This document shows positions 22,813 to 36,982 of a stretch of 64,000 bases of DNA, one piece after another. Origin of the DNA: Diphasiastrum complanatum (lineage: Eukaryota > Streptophyta > Lycopodiopsida > Lycopodiales > Lycopodiaceae); NCBI GenBank assembly GCA_029204225.1, contig CM055092.1:44886087-44950086 (forward strand), given 5' to 3'. Both the position numbers and the translations under genes were made by a program. Below the pieces are notes generated by a model. The model worked only from the letters and a program-made list of their open reading frames with translations, was not told the DNA's origin and did not search any database. Position 1 is the stretch's first letter. The number at the start of each line of letters is the position of its first letter.

Positions 22813-23999
22813 ACTTTTTTTTTATCTACTCAAATTTATATAAAAGAAGTCACTTTCTATAATCACTTTTACAAAGGTACAATTGTGTTAGTCAAAAGGT
22901 TTGTTAGTAGGTGCTTAAGAGTCAAAAAAAATTTTAATTCACTAGATGAGATAATTTGCTATGGAATTATTATGACATTAAAAGAAATTAAAGTCTAATT
23001 ACTAAAAGTTGCTAAGTCGTCCTTCTTTTAGTTTCTCTTTCTTTCTAAGAGAGTGGTAGATGCTTCCCAATAAATCTCATCTACAATTATCGAGGTACCT
23101 TTTATGATAGTTTGATTGCCTCCACTCTCTTACATTCTTGGTCTAGATTTTTCATAACAAAGGTTCCAAGTTACATTCCATGTCTTATGTCATTGAAGAT
23201 GCATTGCTATCAATTTATTTGTCATTAAGCATCAAAGAGGTAGAATTGAATATGACATGGAATCTTCTATCAATGGCTCATATGATTTTATTCAGTTTAA
23301 AAGTCTCAAATATTATGTGCCATCACCATATGCTAGTTGACAATGTCAATAAGAGGCAAAATATTGGTTGTTGACATCCTTCATGCCACTTATCAATACC
23401 TCAAGTTGCCTCATGTCACATACATGTCTAAGCATGGACCGTGCTTAAGGTGAGACCCACCTCTACTATGTATATAGAGTTGGGAGAGCCATTTATCATT
23501 TCTTTCAATCTACATTAGAGGTGGTGGAGACTCAATGTTCATAGGACAAGAAGTAAATTTTCTATTGTGATCATGTTTTATGTAGTCAGGCATATACAGG
23601 GTGTATACAGGGTGGTAAAGATCTCATACATAAGCCGAACATGCCAACCACATGGGATGAGTTTCAGGAGGCCTTTAGGATGACATTTAAGAGTAGGCTT
23701 CTCTTAGCACGAGAGTAACTGTGTCATCTCTACATAGTATATGGTTGGGAGGTTAGGTGTTGCATATTTCCTTGTTTCTTGTTGATCCTTTTAAGTGGGC
23801 CTTGGCATTTTGGGAGTAAATTTTTTGTAAGTTTTCCAAGTTTCTTTTTTTACATGATTCAACAAAAAGAAAGCACATGGTGTTCTATGTTTTGTATACC
23901 ACTATTTGAATGCTTATTATTAAAAATTGTGGTTTGGTACATGTGAAAAATCCCACAATCACATCTCAAACTAAGAAAAAAAAAATTGGATTGTTTTGT

Positions 24000-24145
24000 T
24001 TGGCACGCAATGTGCTATCTTTGGAGGCTACAAATATTTTTCTGTATTACTTAGCACACCAGTGTGCTATCTTTGAAGGCTGCAAAAAAAAAAATCTAGC
24101 TATTTCACTTAGCATGTCGGCGTGCTATGTTTAGAGGCTACAAAA
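24000..24145. repeat. three tandem 50-60-bp units with inner palindromes
   Basis: GTGCTATCTTTGGAGGCTAC-type words occur at about 24011, 24065 and 24122. The last two are preceded by GCACACCAGTGTGC and GCATGTCGGCGTGC, each an interrupted palindrome, and each unit is followed by an A/T run. Confidence 0.7.
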
Positions 24146-25609
24146 AAAATTCTGAAATAACATTTTTACTCAAAATCCGGTTTTCAAATGTATCAAAATA
24201 CTTTTTTTATTTTATAATTGAAAGTTTCCAACCTATCAAACCTTTGTTCAAAACCTCTGTATTTGAAACTTCGGTAGCTGTCTTCTTTCTTTTAAAGAAT
24301 TTATCTATTAGCTCGTCGTCCGTGCTGGTTGTTTTGTTCGATTTGAATCGTTGGCTGCTAATTGCGTTTTGCTTCACTTTAGCTCTAAGCTTGGGGCTCT
24401 TGAGATTCTCCATGCTTCCCCTTTCAATTTTAAAAACTCGTCAATTTTTGCGCTTAAATTTAGCAATGATTTTGATCTTCTAAAAGCCTCTTCCATCTCT
24501 CTGCTTGTTCACATTTCGTTCCCCTTCTTCCCTGTCAAATTCAAATGTCTTTTTTTCGGCCTGCTCTCTAATCTTGGAGAGGTTGATATCGAGGATGATT
24601 TCGACTCTCTCACCTCCCCACATACTAGAGCCTGCATTCTTTGGAAGCTGGATGCTACCCTTTCATCTCTACTCAACATTTTTTATGGTGTTGGTTTTTT
24701 TGAGCAGGCTATTCATTTCGATCCGTTACCATTTTTTTTTTCCTCTTACTGCATCCTTTCACCTTGCTCTTGTGTAGGTAACCCTAGCTCTCCACCCACT
24801 GATTTTCAAACTGTCGTCTACAAGAAGAAATCTCTTCATCTCTCTCTCCCCTCCCCCCCCCGAGATGTAGAAACCTTGATTAACCTCTGATCTACCAACA
24901 ATATAATGAATTTTGCCACTCTATAAGATTAAAAAAAACTCTATTTAATCTAGAAACCTAAAAAAATAGAGATCCAATCAAAATTAGGGTTTTGACAAAA
25001 TCACAAAAAATTGAATATTTCAAATTCTACATGCAATTGCCTAAAACTTGATATAGAATCTTGTAGCCTCGATTGAAGCTTTTCTAATGTATCAAAAATC
25101 GGCCAATTCCAATAAACCAAGTGTGAAATCGGAATTCTTCAAGATCATAAACCTAAATTGAGTTTTGACCTACAAAAAGTCAATTCTACACATGCAAAAT
25201 TCTTGATTTTTGAGTAGAAACTATTCTAACATGCTCCAGAGATAGAAACTCCTCCAAATCCTTGATAGATGTGGTTGATCCTTTCATAACCTACAACTCA
25301 AGGTCTGATATGAATCACTAAGATCCAAAATCATCCTCTGGATCTTTGGTATGAGAGTCAACACAATCTACACCATCTGCATCATAGAAAAAATCAGCAT
25401 CTACTTAATGAAAGAGATACAAACTCAATAAGAACTTGATCAAACATCAAACATAAGATGAAATGAAGTTTTTGTCTGTACAAAAGCAGTAAGCTACTAT
25501 ATTTCACATGTGTGGATCCGAATATAGCATAATATGAGCATTCTACACGCAAGATTGCAAGATATCACCAACATAGTGCACCAATGGATAGATGAACCCA
25601 AGAGAACTC
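24146..25609. other. unassigned; a 179-codon ORF without known domain
   Basis: A plus-strand ORF (24351-24890, MAANCVLLHFSSKLGALEIL...) overlaps another long frame and ends near PPTDFQTVVYKKK. It has no recognisable domain, and its hydrophobic Phe/Leu/Ser bias reflects the T-rich strand. I do not call it a gene. The remainder, 24900-25609, shows nothing. Confidence 0.3.
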
Positions 25610-25614
25610 ATGTA

Positions 25615-26397
25615 TGTTAAAATTGAAAAACAATCCATATTAATTTCTTGGCTTGCTACAAATGTTGTACCATGCAAGTATGTAGCTCATTAATGCAAAA
25701 TGCCAAGTTTGGCCTACATAGAACTCGAGCTACATGGTTATGTATTATCTAGTTTGATAAATGCAACTTGCATATAGTTTGTAGACATAGAATTAGCATG
25801 ATTATGCTTGTAGAAACTCATGGCAATTCACATGCATTAATTGTAAGTGATCCATAGTGACATGCAAGGCATGCACAAAGTTTAATGGACACATGCATGA
25901 TGATTTGGACATTTCTAGTTAGAAGCAGTACACTTGTAAAAAGTTGGTAGAATTTCATGCATGACAAGTGACAAATGTCACATAGACTCTAGATGTCATT
26001 TTGGAATGGATGGATGTGGTTCTACCTCGAGCTACCTCAATCTCCATAAATATGTGTAGCTCTCCACACAATCAATGATGAAGAACCAAAGTTTTGTAGC
26101 TATCTCATGCCATTTTGGATCTAAACAAATATTGCTTGTTATCTCTCTAGCTTTCTCTCTCTAACTCATGTTGAGGCTAATGCTCATACACTGAAATCTT
26201 GTACTTTTATTCATTCTTTGATTCATTGCTATTATATTTTGTTGATTAGCATGCTAGATTGTGAATTAGCCATTTCTTCTGAACTAGATCTTGTTGATCA
26301 ATCTAGAATCAGGTTATAGTGCCAATCACAAAGCTTAATCAAGATCAATCACTCTTGTGGGCATTCCCCACACTTGTGAATTCTCGAAATTTTGTCA
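25615..26397 (+). repeat. 5' LTR of the 25.6-kb copia element
   Basis: It begins TGTTAAAA and ends TTGTCA directly before the primer-binding site. It lacks the 12-base ACTTTAGATGTC duplication present in the 3' LTR. Confidence 0.97.
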
Positions 26398-26409
26398 TGG
26401 TATCATAGC
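26398..26409 (+). other. primer-binding site (initiator-Met tRNA)
   Basis: It reads TGGTATCATAGC, one base different (G to T) from the usual TGGTATCAGAGC seen in the element at 60535. It lies directly after the LTR. Confidence 0.85.
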
Positions 26410-27162
26410 CTCATTAGGCTTTGCATGCTAACAACTCTGATTGTACAAGAAACTAAGAGCTAAATCAAGCAAAAAAGCAGTTTTGCACTTTTTCTAACCT
26501 TTCTCTGAAGTGTATTTGGATCAAATCAGACTTGAAATGAATTTTTAGACCTGAATTGAGGTAGTACAGAATTTTGGAATTCCGCACATGTGAAAATCAG
26601 AGATTTTCAGTCCCTTTGTTCTCCTTATAGATCCAAAGATAGCAATGCTATAGTTTGATGGAAAGCATTTGATCTGTACTTTCATAGAAACTGAAACCAA
26701 ATCAATCTGATGTGTCTAGCAAGAGTTATAAGCTCTTAAAGAGGATATGGATAGGTCCAAAATCCGAGTGACAGCATTTTGATTTGATTCAATTATACTT
26801 TGTTCTGAATCCATTGTTTTGGGCATCCACCACAAGAAACTGTAGATCAAGACTGAGTTTGAAGTATTTGAACACCCTTTGAGCCTTCTGAGTGTCAATA
26901 GTGTTTTCTTTTGAAGCATTTCACATGTTCCAAAAGTAGGATTCAAACCAGCCAAAGTGTCTCAAACCACTTTTTGTGTCTGATCTAGATAACTTGTCTT
27001 GTGGAATATTTGAGATTCATCTCAAATATAGTTGCAAGTGTTTCACATAGGATGGTAGTTCAACCTTGAAAATACCTATAGTGAAAGAGAGCAGCAACTC
27101 TAAGTCTGATAGGAACAAGCTCAAACATATCTCAATCCAATAACTAAGAAGTCTTCATTATA

Positions 27163-30100
27163 ATGGCATCTCAGGGAGGATATCTTCTAGAAGCCAATGA
27201 AAGACTAAACACTTCTAATTACTCAATTTGGAAGTTAAGAATGGAGTCTGTTTTGATACTCCAGGACGTTATGGATATTGTGCTTGGTGTTGAGGAGGAG
27301 CCTCAAGCACAAGTTGAAATTCCTAAATATAAGAAGAGAGCTAGAATGGCTCTACATTTCATTAAGATGAATGTATCTAATGAAATTTTGAGAGAGATAG
27401 GATCTTGCACTACAGCCAAAGAAGCTTGGGATGCACTAAAGACCATCTATGAAGCAGAGAATACTTCTAGAATACTCACTCTTAGGAATCAGATTTTCTA
27501 AAGTTTCCAAAGAAGTGAAGAGAATACATCTAACTATGTTCTGAGAGTTAAAGATTTACATAGAAAGCTTTCTTGTGTTGGTGTTACCATTAACCAAGTT
27601 GAGCTAGTTCAAGTCGTACTGAATGGCTTGAGAGATGACTATGATAATCTTGTTCAGTCTTTTGCTATTAAGGAGGAGTTACCTAATCTAGAAACTCTCC
27701 AAGGAATTCTTATTTCCGAAGAATCTAGACAAAGTTATAAACTCTCCAGGATGAACAAACTTGAACATAGTGGAAGTGACAAAGCCCTCTTTGTCAAAGG
27801 CAAGCAGAAAGGAAGGAGTAAGAACCAGTTCTCTCAAGCATCCAACGAAGACAAAGCCAAAGATCTAGACAAAGATGGTGAAGAGGATGATACATCTCAT
27901 CCTTCTAACTCAAAGACCAAGAAGAAGAAAGTGAAGTGTTTCTTCTGTGGCAAGAAGGGGCACTATGCCTCTAATTGCTTCAAGAAGAAAAACCAACTCA
28001 AGCAAGCTCATCTCTCCAAAGAGATTGAAGAAGATTCTGTTGCAAGTGATGGAGAAGGATCACTCATGGTGTCCAGTTATTCTTCATCACCTTTCAAGAA
28101 AGATGGAGCTTGGTACATAGACAGTGGAGCCTCTTCACATATGTGTTGTTCAAAGGAGTCATTTGACTCAATCTTACCTTTCAAAGGACTCAAGAGATCT
28201 ATTTACACAACTAATGATCATGAGTGCCCAATAGAAGGAATTGGCAACATTCCATTGAAACTTGCTTCTTAAAAAATTCTTGCACTTTCTAATGTTCTTT
28301 TCATTCCAAAACTTACGAAGAACTTAATTAGTGTGGGAAAGTTGCTTGATAATGGTTGTGATGTAAAGTTCAACTCCAATACTTGTTCTATCAAGAGAAA
28401 AGATGAGATCCTTGCTGATGGAACTAGATGTGGTGGAATTTTTAAGTTGAATTCTTATGAGAATGTAAACCTTCGTGAAGTTGCTTTGTTATCTAAGGAG
28501 GAGCTGTGGCATAGAAGGTTGGGACATCCAAACTTTACATCTGTGTCTTCTATGGTTAAGAAGGAGAAGGCTATTGGTCTTCCAAAATCTCTTTCTAAAG
28601 ATTTCAAGCCTTGTGAGGCTTGTGCCATTGCAAAGTCACACAGAAAGCCATATCAGAAGTCTTTTATAAAGACTACTCATCCTTTAGAGCTTATACACTC
28701 AGATGTACATTTTTTCTCTTCTAAAAGTATTGGCGGTGCAACATGTTTTGTCACCTTTATTGATGACTTTACTATAGATACACTTGGTTGTATCTACTTT
28801 CTTCAAAGGCTATGATTTTTTATCACTTCCTTATCTTCAAAGCTAAAAACAGTATTCTTGCAAAGTTAAAGCTTTAAGATGTGATGGAGGAGGTGAATAT
28901 ATCTCCAACAAGTTTCATAATTATTGTGAAGGTGAAGGAATAAAGAGAGAATTTTCTTGTGCCTATTCTCCATCCCAAAATGGAGTAGTTGAGAGGAAAA
29001 ACAGATCTTTATGTGAATGTGCTAAAGCAATTCGAGTAGCAGCTTCTTTGCCTATTGAATATTGGGGTGGTTGTGCAAACTATTTGTGTAATAGATTACC
29101 TCACAATGCTCTTGTTGGAAAAACACCTTTTGAAGTCTTGTTTCAGAAGAAACCTAAGATAGATCACCTTAGAGTTTTTGGTTGTACTTGCTTTGTTAAT
29201 ATGCCCTTGGAAACAACTAATTATGTTAAAGGGATCATGGTTGGATATGCATCCAACAAGAAAGCTTACAGAATCTATGTTCCCTCTACCTCAACTACAA
29301 TTGAGAGTAGAGATGTTATATTCCATGAAGATCAAAAATACATTCTTGAGAAGGCCAAGTTCAAAGATTCTCACAAAGATACTCCAATCATCACCCTTGA
29401 AGACCATCATGGAGAGATGGGGCCGAGATTTGAGGAGGAGTCACCTCGAATTTTTTTCACCAAGGAGATCTCAAAGAGAAAGATCCGAGCCTAGAAGGCT
29501 TACCTAGGAAGATAGAGGAAAGCAAGTGAAAATCAACTCCACTAATTGTGCCTATTTTATTTCTCATGAGGAGCCGAAGGATCTATATGATGCTATCAAC
29601 TCAAAGGAATGATACCTTGCCATGATGGAGGAATATGATGCTTTGATGGCCAATAATACATGGGAGCTTGTGGATATTCCATCCAACAAGCATACCATTG
29701 GTTGCAAATGGGTTTTTAGAGTCAAGTATAATCAAGATGTCACAATCAACAAGTACAAGACTAGGCTTTGTGCTAAAGGCTTTGCTCAAGTATATGGACT
29801 TGATTATGAGGAGACCTTTGCCCCATTTGCAAAGATGGTGTCAATTACAATCATAATTTCTCTTGCTTGTTTTTTCAATTGACAAATGTTCTAATGCATT
29901 TCTAAATGGCTATCTAGAAGAAGAGATCTATATGGATCAACCTATTGGGTTCATCCATGATGAAGGAAAAGTTTGCTGCTCTTCAAAAGTTTATATGGAT
30001 TAAAACGAGCTCCAAGGTCATGGTATTCTCGACTTAACAACTTTCTTGAGTCACTAGGATTTAATCTTAGTAACTATGATCCTTCCTTATATGTCAAGTT

Positions 30101-31077
30101 TTTTGATAAAGATATTGTCATCCTTCTTATTTATGTTGATGATATCATTCTAACAGGAAGTTGTATCAAGTTAGTTGAGGAAACCAAGATTGCACTTGAA
30201 AAAGAGTTCAAGATGCAAGATCTTGGAAAAATTCACTATATTCTAGGATTAGATATTGACTTTCTTAAAGATAAAGCTTTTGTATGTCAATCTAAGTATG
30301 CTCCTTCATTGTTAAAAAAGTTCAATATGTTGAATTGTAAGAGTATAGAAACACCTATGGAGCAAAATGTAAAGGACTCTAACAAAGGTGATGAAAGATC
30401 CTTCAAGGACATCACACTTTTTAGAAGTCTTATAGGCTCCTTAATTTGGCTCACAATAACTAGACCTGACATAAGCTTTAGTGTTCATAAGTTGAGCCAG
30501 GCTATGCAAAATCCTTCAGTTTATCATTGGAAAATAGCCAAGAGAGTGCTTAGATATATATCTTCAACTTTTGATTTTGGTTTATTGTATTATTGGTTAT
30601 TCTGACTCGGAGTTTGCAAGTGATAGAGTAGATCGAAAATCTACAATTGCTTATGTCATATATCTTGGAGGAAACTTGATATCTTGGCTTTCCAAAAAGC
30701 AAGATATTGTATCACTCTCATCATGTGAAGCTGAGTACAAGGCGCTCACTACAACAACAAAGGAAGTGCTTTGGATCAAGAGGTTACCAGTGGAGCTAAA
30801 GATAATTTTGGAAGAAGATATACCTATGATCATGTGTGACAACATTTCAGCTCAAGCCCTTGCCAACAACCCAATATTCCATGCAAGGGGCAAGCATATC
30901 AAAGTTGCACATCACTTCGTGAGAGAGAAGCTCATTGGAGGTGAAATCAAATTGGAGCACATTGACAAATCATCTTGCATTGCTGATATGCTCACCAAAC
31001 CTTTGAGCAAAAGTTCCTTCAACAAGCATAGAGCCAACCTTGGAGTTATACCAAGATCCATGTTCAAATCAATATAG
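27163..31077 (+). pseudogene. copia gag-pol polyprotein, broken
   Basis: The start is MASQGGYLLEANERLNTSNY. UBN2-type gag is interrupted by TAA at 27499-27501, where relatives have Gln. Then come the zinc knuckle CFFCGKKGHYASNC (about 27937), protease WYIDSGASSHMC (28111), a stop at 28270-28272, GAG-pre-integrase HRRLGHPNF...CEACAIAKSH, and integrase HSDVHFF. A 2-base insertion at about 28775 shifts the frame. The integrase core continues with SPSQNGVVERKNR, and RT begins at 29622 (CKWVFRVKYNQD). A disruption follows at 29880-29990. The RT active site is IYVDDIIL near 30132. RNase H ends in ADMLTKPLSKSSF. All domains are present, but the frame is broken at least five times. Confidence 0.95.
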
Positions 31078-31083
31078 ATCATT

Positions 31084-31094
31084 TTTAGGAGGAG
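31084..31094 (+). other. polypurine tract
   Basis: TTTTAGGAGGAG directly precedes the 3' LTR, the usual start site of plus-strand synthesis. Confidence 0.8.
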
Positions 31095-31889
31095 TGTTAA
31101 AATTGAAAAACAATCCATATTGATTTCTTGGCTTGCTACAAATGTTGTACCATGCAAGTATGTAGCTCATTAATGCAAAATGCCAAGTTTGGCCTACATA
31201 GAACTCGAGCTACATGGTTATGTATTATCTAGTTTGATAAATGCAACTTGCATATGGTTTGTAGACATAGAATTAGCATGATTATGCTTGTAGAAACTTG
31301 TGGCAATTCACATGCACTAATTGTAAGTGATCCATAGTGACATGAAAGGCATGCACAAAGTTTAATGGACACATGCATGATGATTTGGACATTTCTAGTT
31401 AGAACTAGTACACTTGTAAAAAGTTGGTAGAATTTCATGCATGACAAGTGACAAATGTCACATAGACTCTAGATGTCACTTTAGATGTCATTTTGGAATG
31501 GATGGATGTGGTTCTACCTCAATCTACCTCAATCTCCATAAACATGTGTAGGTCTCCACACAATCAATGATGAAGAACCAAAGTTTTGTAGCTATCTCAT
31601 GCCATTTTGGATCTAAACAAATATTGCTAGTTATCTCTCTAGCTTTCTCTCTCTAACTCATGTTGAGGCTAATGCTCATACACTGAAATCTTGTACTTAT
31701 ATTCATTCTTTGATTCATTGCTATTATATTCTGTTGATTAGCATGCTAGATTGTGAATTAGCCATTTCTTCTGAACTAGATCTTGTTGATCAATCTAGAA
31801 TCAGGTTATAGTGCCAATCACAAAGCTTAATCAAGATCAATCACTCTTGTGGGCATTCCCCACACGTGTGAATTCTGGAAATTTTGTCA
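31095..31889 (+). repeat. 3' LTR of the 25.6-kb copia element
   Basis: It matches the 5' LTR except for scattered substitutions and a 12-bp tandem duplication (ACTTTAGATGTC) near 31478. It is followed by the target duplication ATGTA. Confidence 0.97.
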
Positions 31890-31910
31890 ATGTATAAGCA
31901 TGAAATGAGA

Positions 31911-33720
<1,810 letters not shown>

Positions 33721-34791
33721 CCCCAGGGTGTTGGAATTAGTCTTCACTCCGACTCACCCAAATTCAATTCCTGAGCACCAGTATACTATGTAAATACTCT
33801 CTCTCTCTATAATAGCATGTGTCTTACTCGCACAAGTTGAACAGTCAGTGCAATACATCGACTTGAAGCAAGAGCAGTATCGACTTCGTCGACGTCTCGT
33901 CATTGACTTCATCACCTCGACTTTGTCGACATCTTGACATCAACTATCACTAGTCAAAATGGAGTTCTTACTCTGCCTTGTTCGATGCAGACTATGTCGC
34001 AGTTCGTTATAGTACTTTGCAGTAATCGCACTACTTCACGCTCATTGCTCACATGGATATTATAATTGACGCATGTATATATATACATAACAACAACACA
34101 CTATTGAGATATATAGAAGTAAGTGAGATACATACATGAATGTAATCAGAGTCAATTAGTGGAAGCATGATCCAGAGTTCCTCTATGATCTCCATTGTAT
34201 CATAATTATCTGATTCCATAGGATCAAAGATTTTAGAGAGAGTGAAAGTAAATCTAAGAAGTAGAGATAATATTCAATCTGTAACTAGCATAGTAAGATC
34301 ACAGAACATAGTGTGCTATTACTGTGAACCATTCTTGGGAACAGGATTGTGATTTGATCATTGTATTTAGAATAGCTTAATGCAGATTCTCTATTTTCTT
34401 ATGTGTGTTCCACTATCGAATGCTTTCTGATAATTTTGCTCTCGTACTCTGATACTTGTTCCATGACTGATTTGAAATATCTAATCTCGAAGGAAGCATG
34501 GTTGTCTTAGATGCCTAACTGTCTCGCTCCCTTCATGGTTGTCTTCGACACCTAGTAAGATATTTCTCTTGTCAATATAAGTAATAGTTTGAATCTATTA
34601 TTTGGAAATGTCTGAATCGGGTAGATGAATGAAACAAATGAGTTCAACCAAACTGGTAAGTAGATAAGCTCTATTACAAGTTGTTCGATCTGAACGGGAG
34701 GAAAGAAATAGTGCGCAACAGCTCTCGTCAAGATATAGGACCGGGTTTTAAAACAAAACCAATGCGTAATCCACCGAAGAGTGTGAGAGTT
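33721..34791. other. unassigned DNA
   Basis: No supported gene. Short repeats of TCGACTT(C/T)GTCGAC-like words lie at about 33860-33930. Confidence 0.35.
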
Positions 34792-35171
34792 ATTGTCAAT
34801 GATGGAATGTTCTATTACAAAATGAAGTATGGTGCAGAGATTTTGCGCTTGTTCTTCAGGCGTCAGAGACAACCGTAGTCTGATCAGATACTAAGGAGTC
34901 AGAGACGTCCGCGATCTGTTAGAGTGAGTGAACGAGCACAACAAGCAAGATAGAGTAATGCAATCAGATCACAACACATAGTTGTCAATGATGGAATGTT
35001 CTATTATGAAATGAAGTATGGTGCATAGATTTTGCACTTGTTCCTCAGGCGTCAGAGACGACCGTAGTTTGATTAGATACTAAAGAGTCAGAGATGTTCG
35101 TGATCTGTCAGAGTGAGTGAACGAGCGCGACAAGCAAAACAAAGTAATGCAATCAGATCACAACACATTCA
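34792..35171. repeat. 189-bp tandem duplication
   Basis: GTCAATGATGGAATGTTCTA through CAATCAGATCACAACACAT occurs at 34795 and again at 34984, with about 10 percent differences. The period is divisible by three and the first unit keeps a 65-codon open frame (34681-34878), but the second has stops. It may be part of the LTR of the minus-strand copia element to its right. Confidence 0.85.
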
Positions 35172-35825
35172 TAAAACATCTACGTAAGTCACAGATGAAG
35201 AAGTGTTGCTTGTATATTACAGTAACTATGTATAATGGAACAAGAGCAACAATTTGTATGTTACAGCCCAGAAAAAAGATGTAACAGAAATGCTAAATCT
35301 TTCGCTCTTGTGCACACGGGATAATGAGAGCTGGAGATGTATTTATACATGAAGATCTTGTTTGTTTACAAGATTCACTTTTAAGTAATCCATATTTACA
35401 AGATTATTTTAGTTCTAAGTGTGTACTTGGTCATGAAGTTGTGTCATCGTAGAATGATGTTGAAGAGATTAAAGGTGGCTAGGCCTCCAATGTATTTCAG
35501 ATTCTTGACATTTGAATGTTGAATATATCAAGATTGGTTACCCTTTGATCCGGATTATGGACTGTGTGCGAATCCCGTGCATTTTACCAAGTGAAAGTCT
35601 TCACCCAGAAATAGAGTAGTTTTGCAGGTCTACATGTGTGTTATAAAACAACCAAAAAATGCAGGTATCAGAATAGAGATTCATAATTTCTACAGGTATC
35701 AGATGAGTAGGCAATAAACCAAGATAAGTTGCATCTAATCCTAGATCAATGATAAAAAATGTGCAGGAAGAGTCTTGAATAGATTGTTTCACCAAGAAAA
35801 AAAACTATGAGCTTAATTTTCAATA
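35172..35825 (-). repeat. probable 3' LTR of the copia relic at 35.8-36.6 kb
   Basis: On the minus strand a purine run ATAAGGGGGAC lies at the upper end, directly after the RNase H end, which is the usual place of a polypurine tract and LTR start. The lower boundary and the partner LTR were not found. Confidence 0.4.
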
Positions 35826-36575
35826 GTCCCCCTTATGGTCACTGTTGGTGCCTTGGTGCGTTTGTCAAGTTTAGCAAGTTACGCTTGATCCTGGGAAGAG
35901 CTTTGGTGAGGATGTCTACAACCATTTCTGTTGTGGAACAGTATTGAAGAATTACTTGTCCTGAAAAAACCTTTTTCCTAATAAAATGATATTGAATTTC
36001 TATGTGCTAGACTTGCCATGAAATCTGGGATTCAAAGACAGTGAAATATAGCTCAAATTGTCACACATAATGGTGGTAGCATTGAGCTTAGTGTGATGTA
36101 AATCATGAAGTAACAATCTGATCCATATAGCTTCTTTCGAAGCTTGACATGCTGCAATGTACTTTGCCTCCGTTGAAGAAAGCACAACTGATTTTTGCTT
36201 TCTTGAGTTCCACAAGATAGGTCCCCCTGTCAGAAAGAAACAAAACCCAGAAGTGGATTTTCTTGTTGAGGCATTTCCTCCCCAATCTGAGTCGGAGTAG
36301 CCTTGAAGGATGAGTGGATCGATAACATTTCCATCATTGCATAAAATCTAATCTAAACTTCCTTGAATGTATTCAATCACTCTCTTCAATGTTTTCCAAT
36401 GAAAGATCCTAGGATTAGACATGTATTGACTTAACGTGCTAACTGTGTATGCTAAATCTGGTCTTGTATAGAGCATGCCATACCTTAATGATCCTATAAG
36501 TGAATGATAAGGGTACCTCACTTTCAGAATCAGCACAAGAAAGTTTAGTCAGTATTATACTTGGATCCATTGGTG
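35826..36575 (-). pseudogene. copia RT C-terminus and RNase H relic
   Basis: On the minus strand, in broken frames, the RT end YPYHSLIGSLRYGMLYTRPD leads to LAYTVSTLSQYMSNP. RNase H follows with SDWGG, LSSTEAKYIAACQASKEAIW and CDNLSYISLSLNPRFHGK. The end is FIRKKVFSGQV...VVDILTKALPRIK. The N-terminal RT, integrase and gag are absent. Directly upstream on the same strand lies the LTR of another copia element, which appears to have cut it. Confidence 0.85.
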
Positions 36576-36579
36576 TATC

Positions 36580-36939
36580 TGTCGTAAAACGTGGGGATGA
36601 CCGGCAGCAGAAGCTCGAGGCTTTGAGCGTAGGCGTGTAGGTTGAACGAAAATGCAACAAAAAATATTCAAGTAGAATGATTCATACAAATTGCCAAATT
36701 AACAACGCAATAGTGAGACAAAGATTGCACTTTGATTAATATCAATAGTGAATACAATGACATGAAGTGATAACTTAAGCTTGTTGAGCGTGATAACACT
36801 GGCTACAGATAACTCTGATTGAAAAGAAATTTAATTAACACTTACATAGCTTAATTCAGCTAGTATATATATTTACAAGTGTCGAGCGAAAAATATCTTA
36901 TGCCTTAACTGCCATTTACTCCAGTCTTGCATATGTACA
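36580..36939 (-). repeat. 3' LTR of the 36.6-41.2-kb copia element
   Basis: It shares with 40845-41198 the blocks GTAAAACGTGGGGATG (TAAAACG in the other), AGCTCGAGGCTTTGAGCGTA, AGTAGAATGATTCATACAAA and TGCCTTAACTGCCATTTACTCC. Confidence 0.9.
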
Positions 36940-36982
36940 AAGTTGGTAACCACCCTTAGGATATTTGTTTCTCTAGTTGTTT

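Larger units (their letters stand above)
21851..23999. other. AT-rich intergenic DNA without a supported gene
   Basis: No ORF with a recognisable domain on either strand. Contains a (TG)n tract and a small set of direct repeats, listed separately. Confidence 0.5.
25615..31889 (+). mobile_element. full-length Ty1/copia element with LTRs and target-site duplication
   Basis: LTRs of 783 and 795 bases begin TGTTAAAATTG and end TTTTGTCA. The element is flanked by an exact 5-bp duplication, ATGTA at 25610-25614 and 31890-31894. The internal order is primer-binding site, gag, protease, integrase, RT, RNase H and polypurine tract, which is the copia order. By eye I counted about 17 substitutions and one 12-bp insertion between the LTRs, roughly 2 percent, so insertion is not very recent. 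The coding region carries several stops and frameshifts, so the copy cannot be autonomous. Confidence 0.97.

Noticed and set aside
24127-24890. Overlapping plus-strand ORFs of 118 and 179 codons
   Set aside because: Both frames are long because the strand is T-rich; the Phe/Leu/Ser composition shows no recognisable fold or motif.
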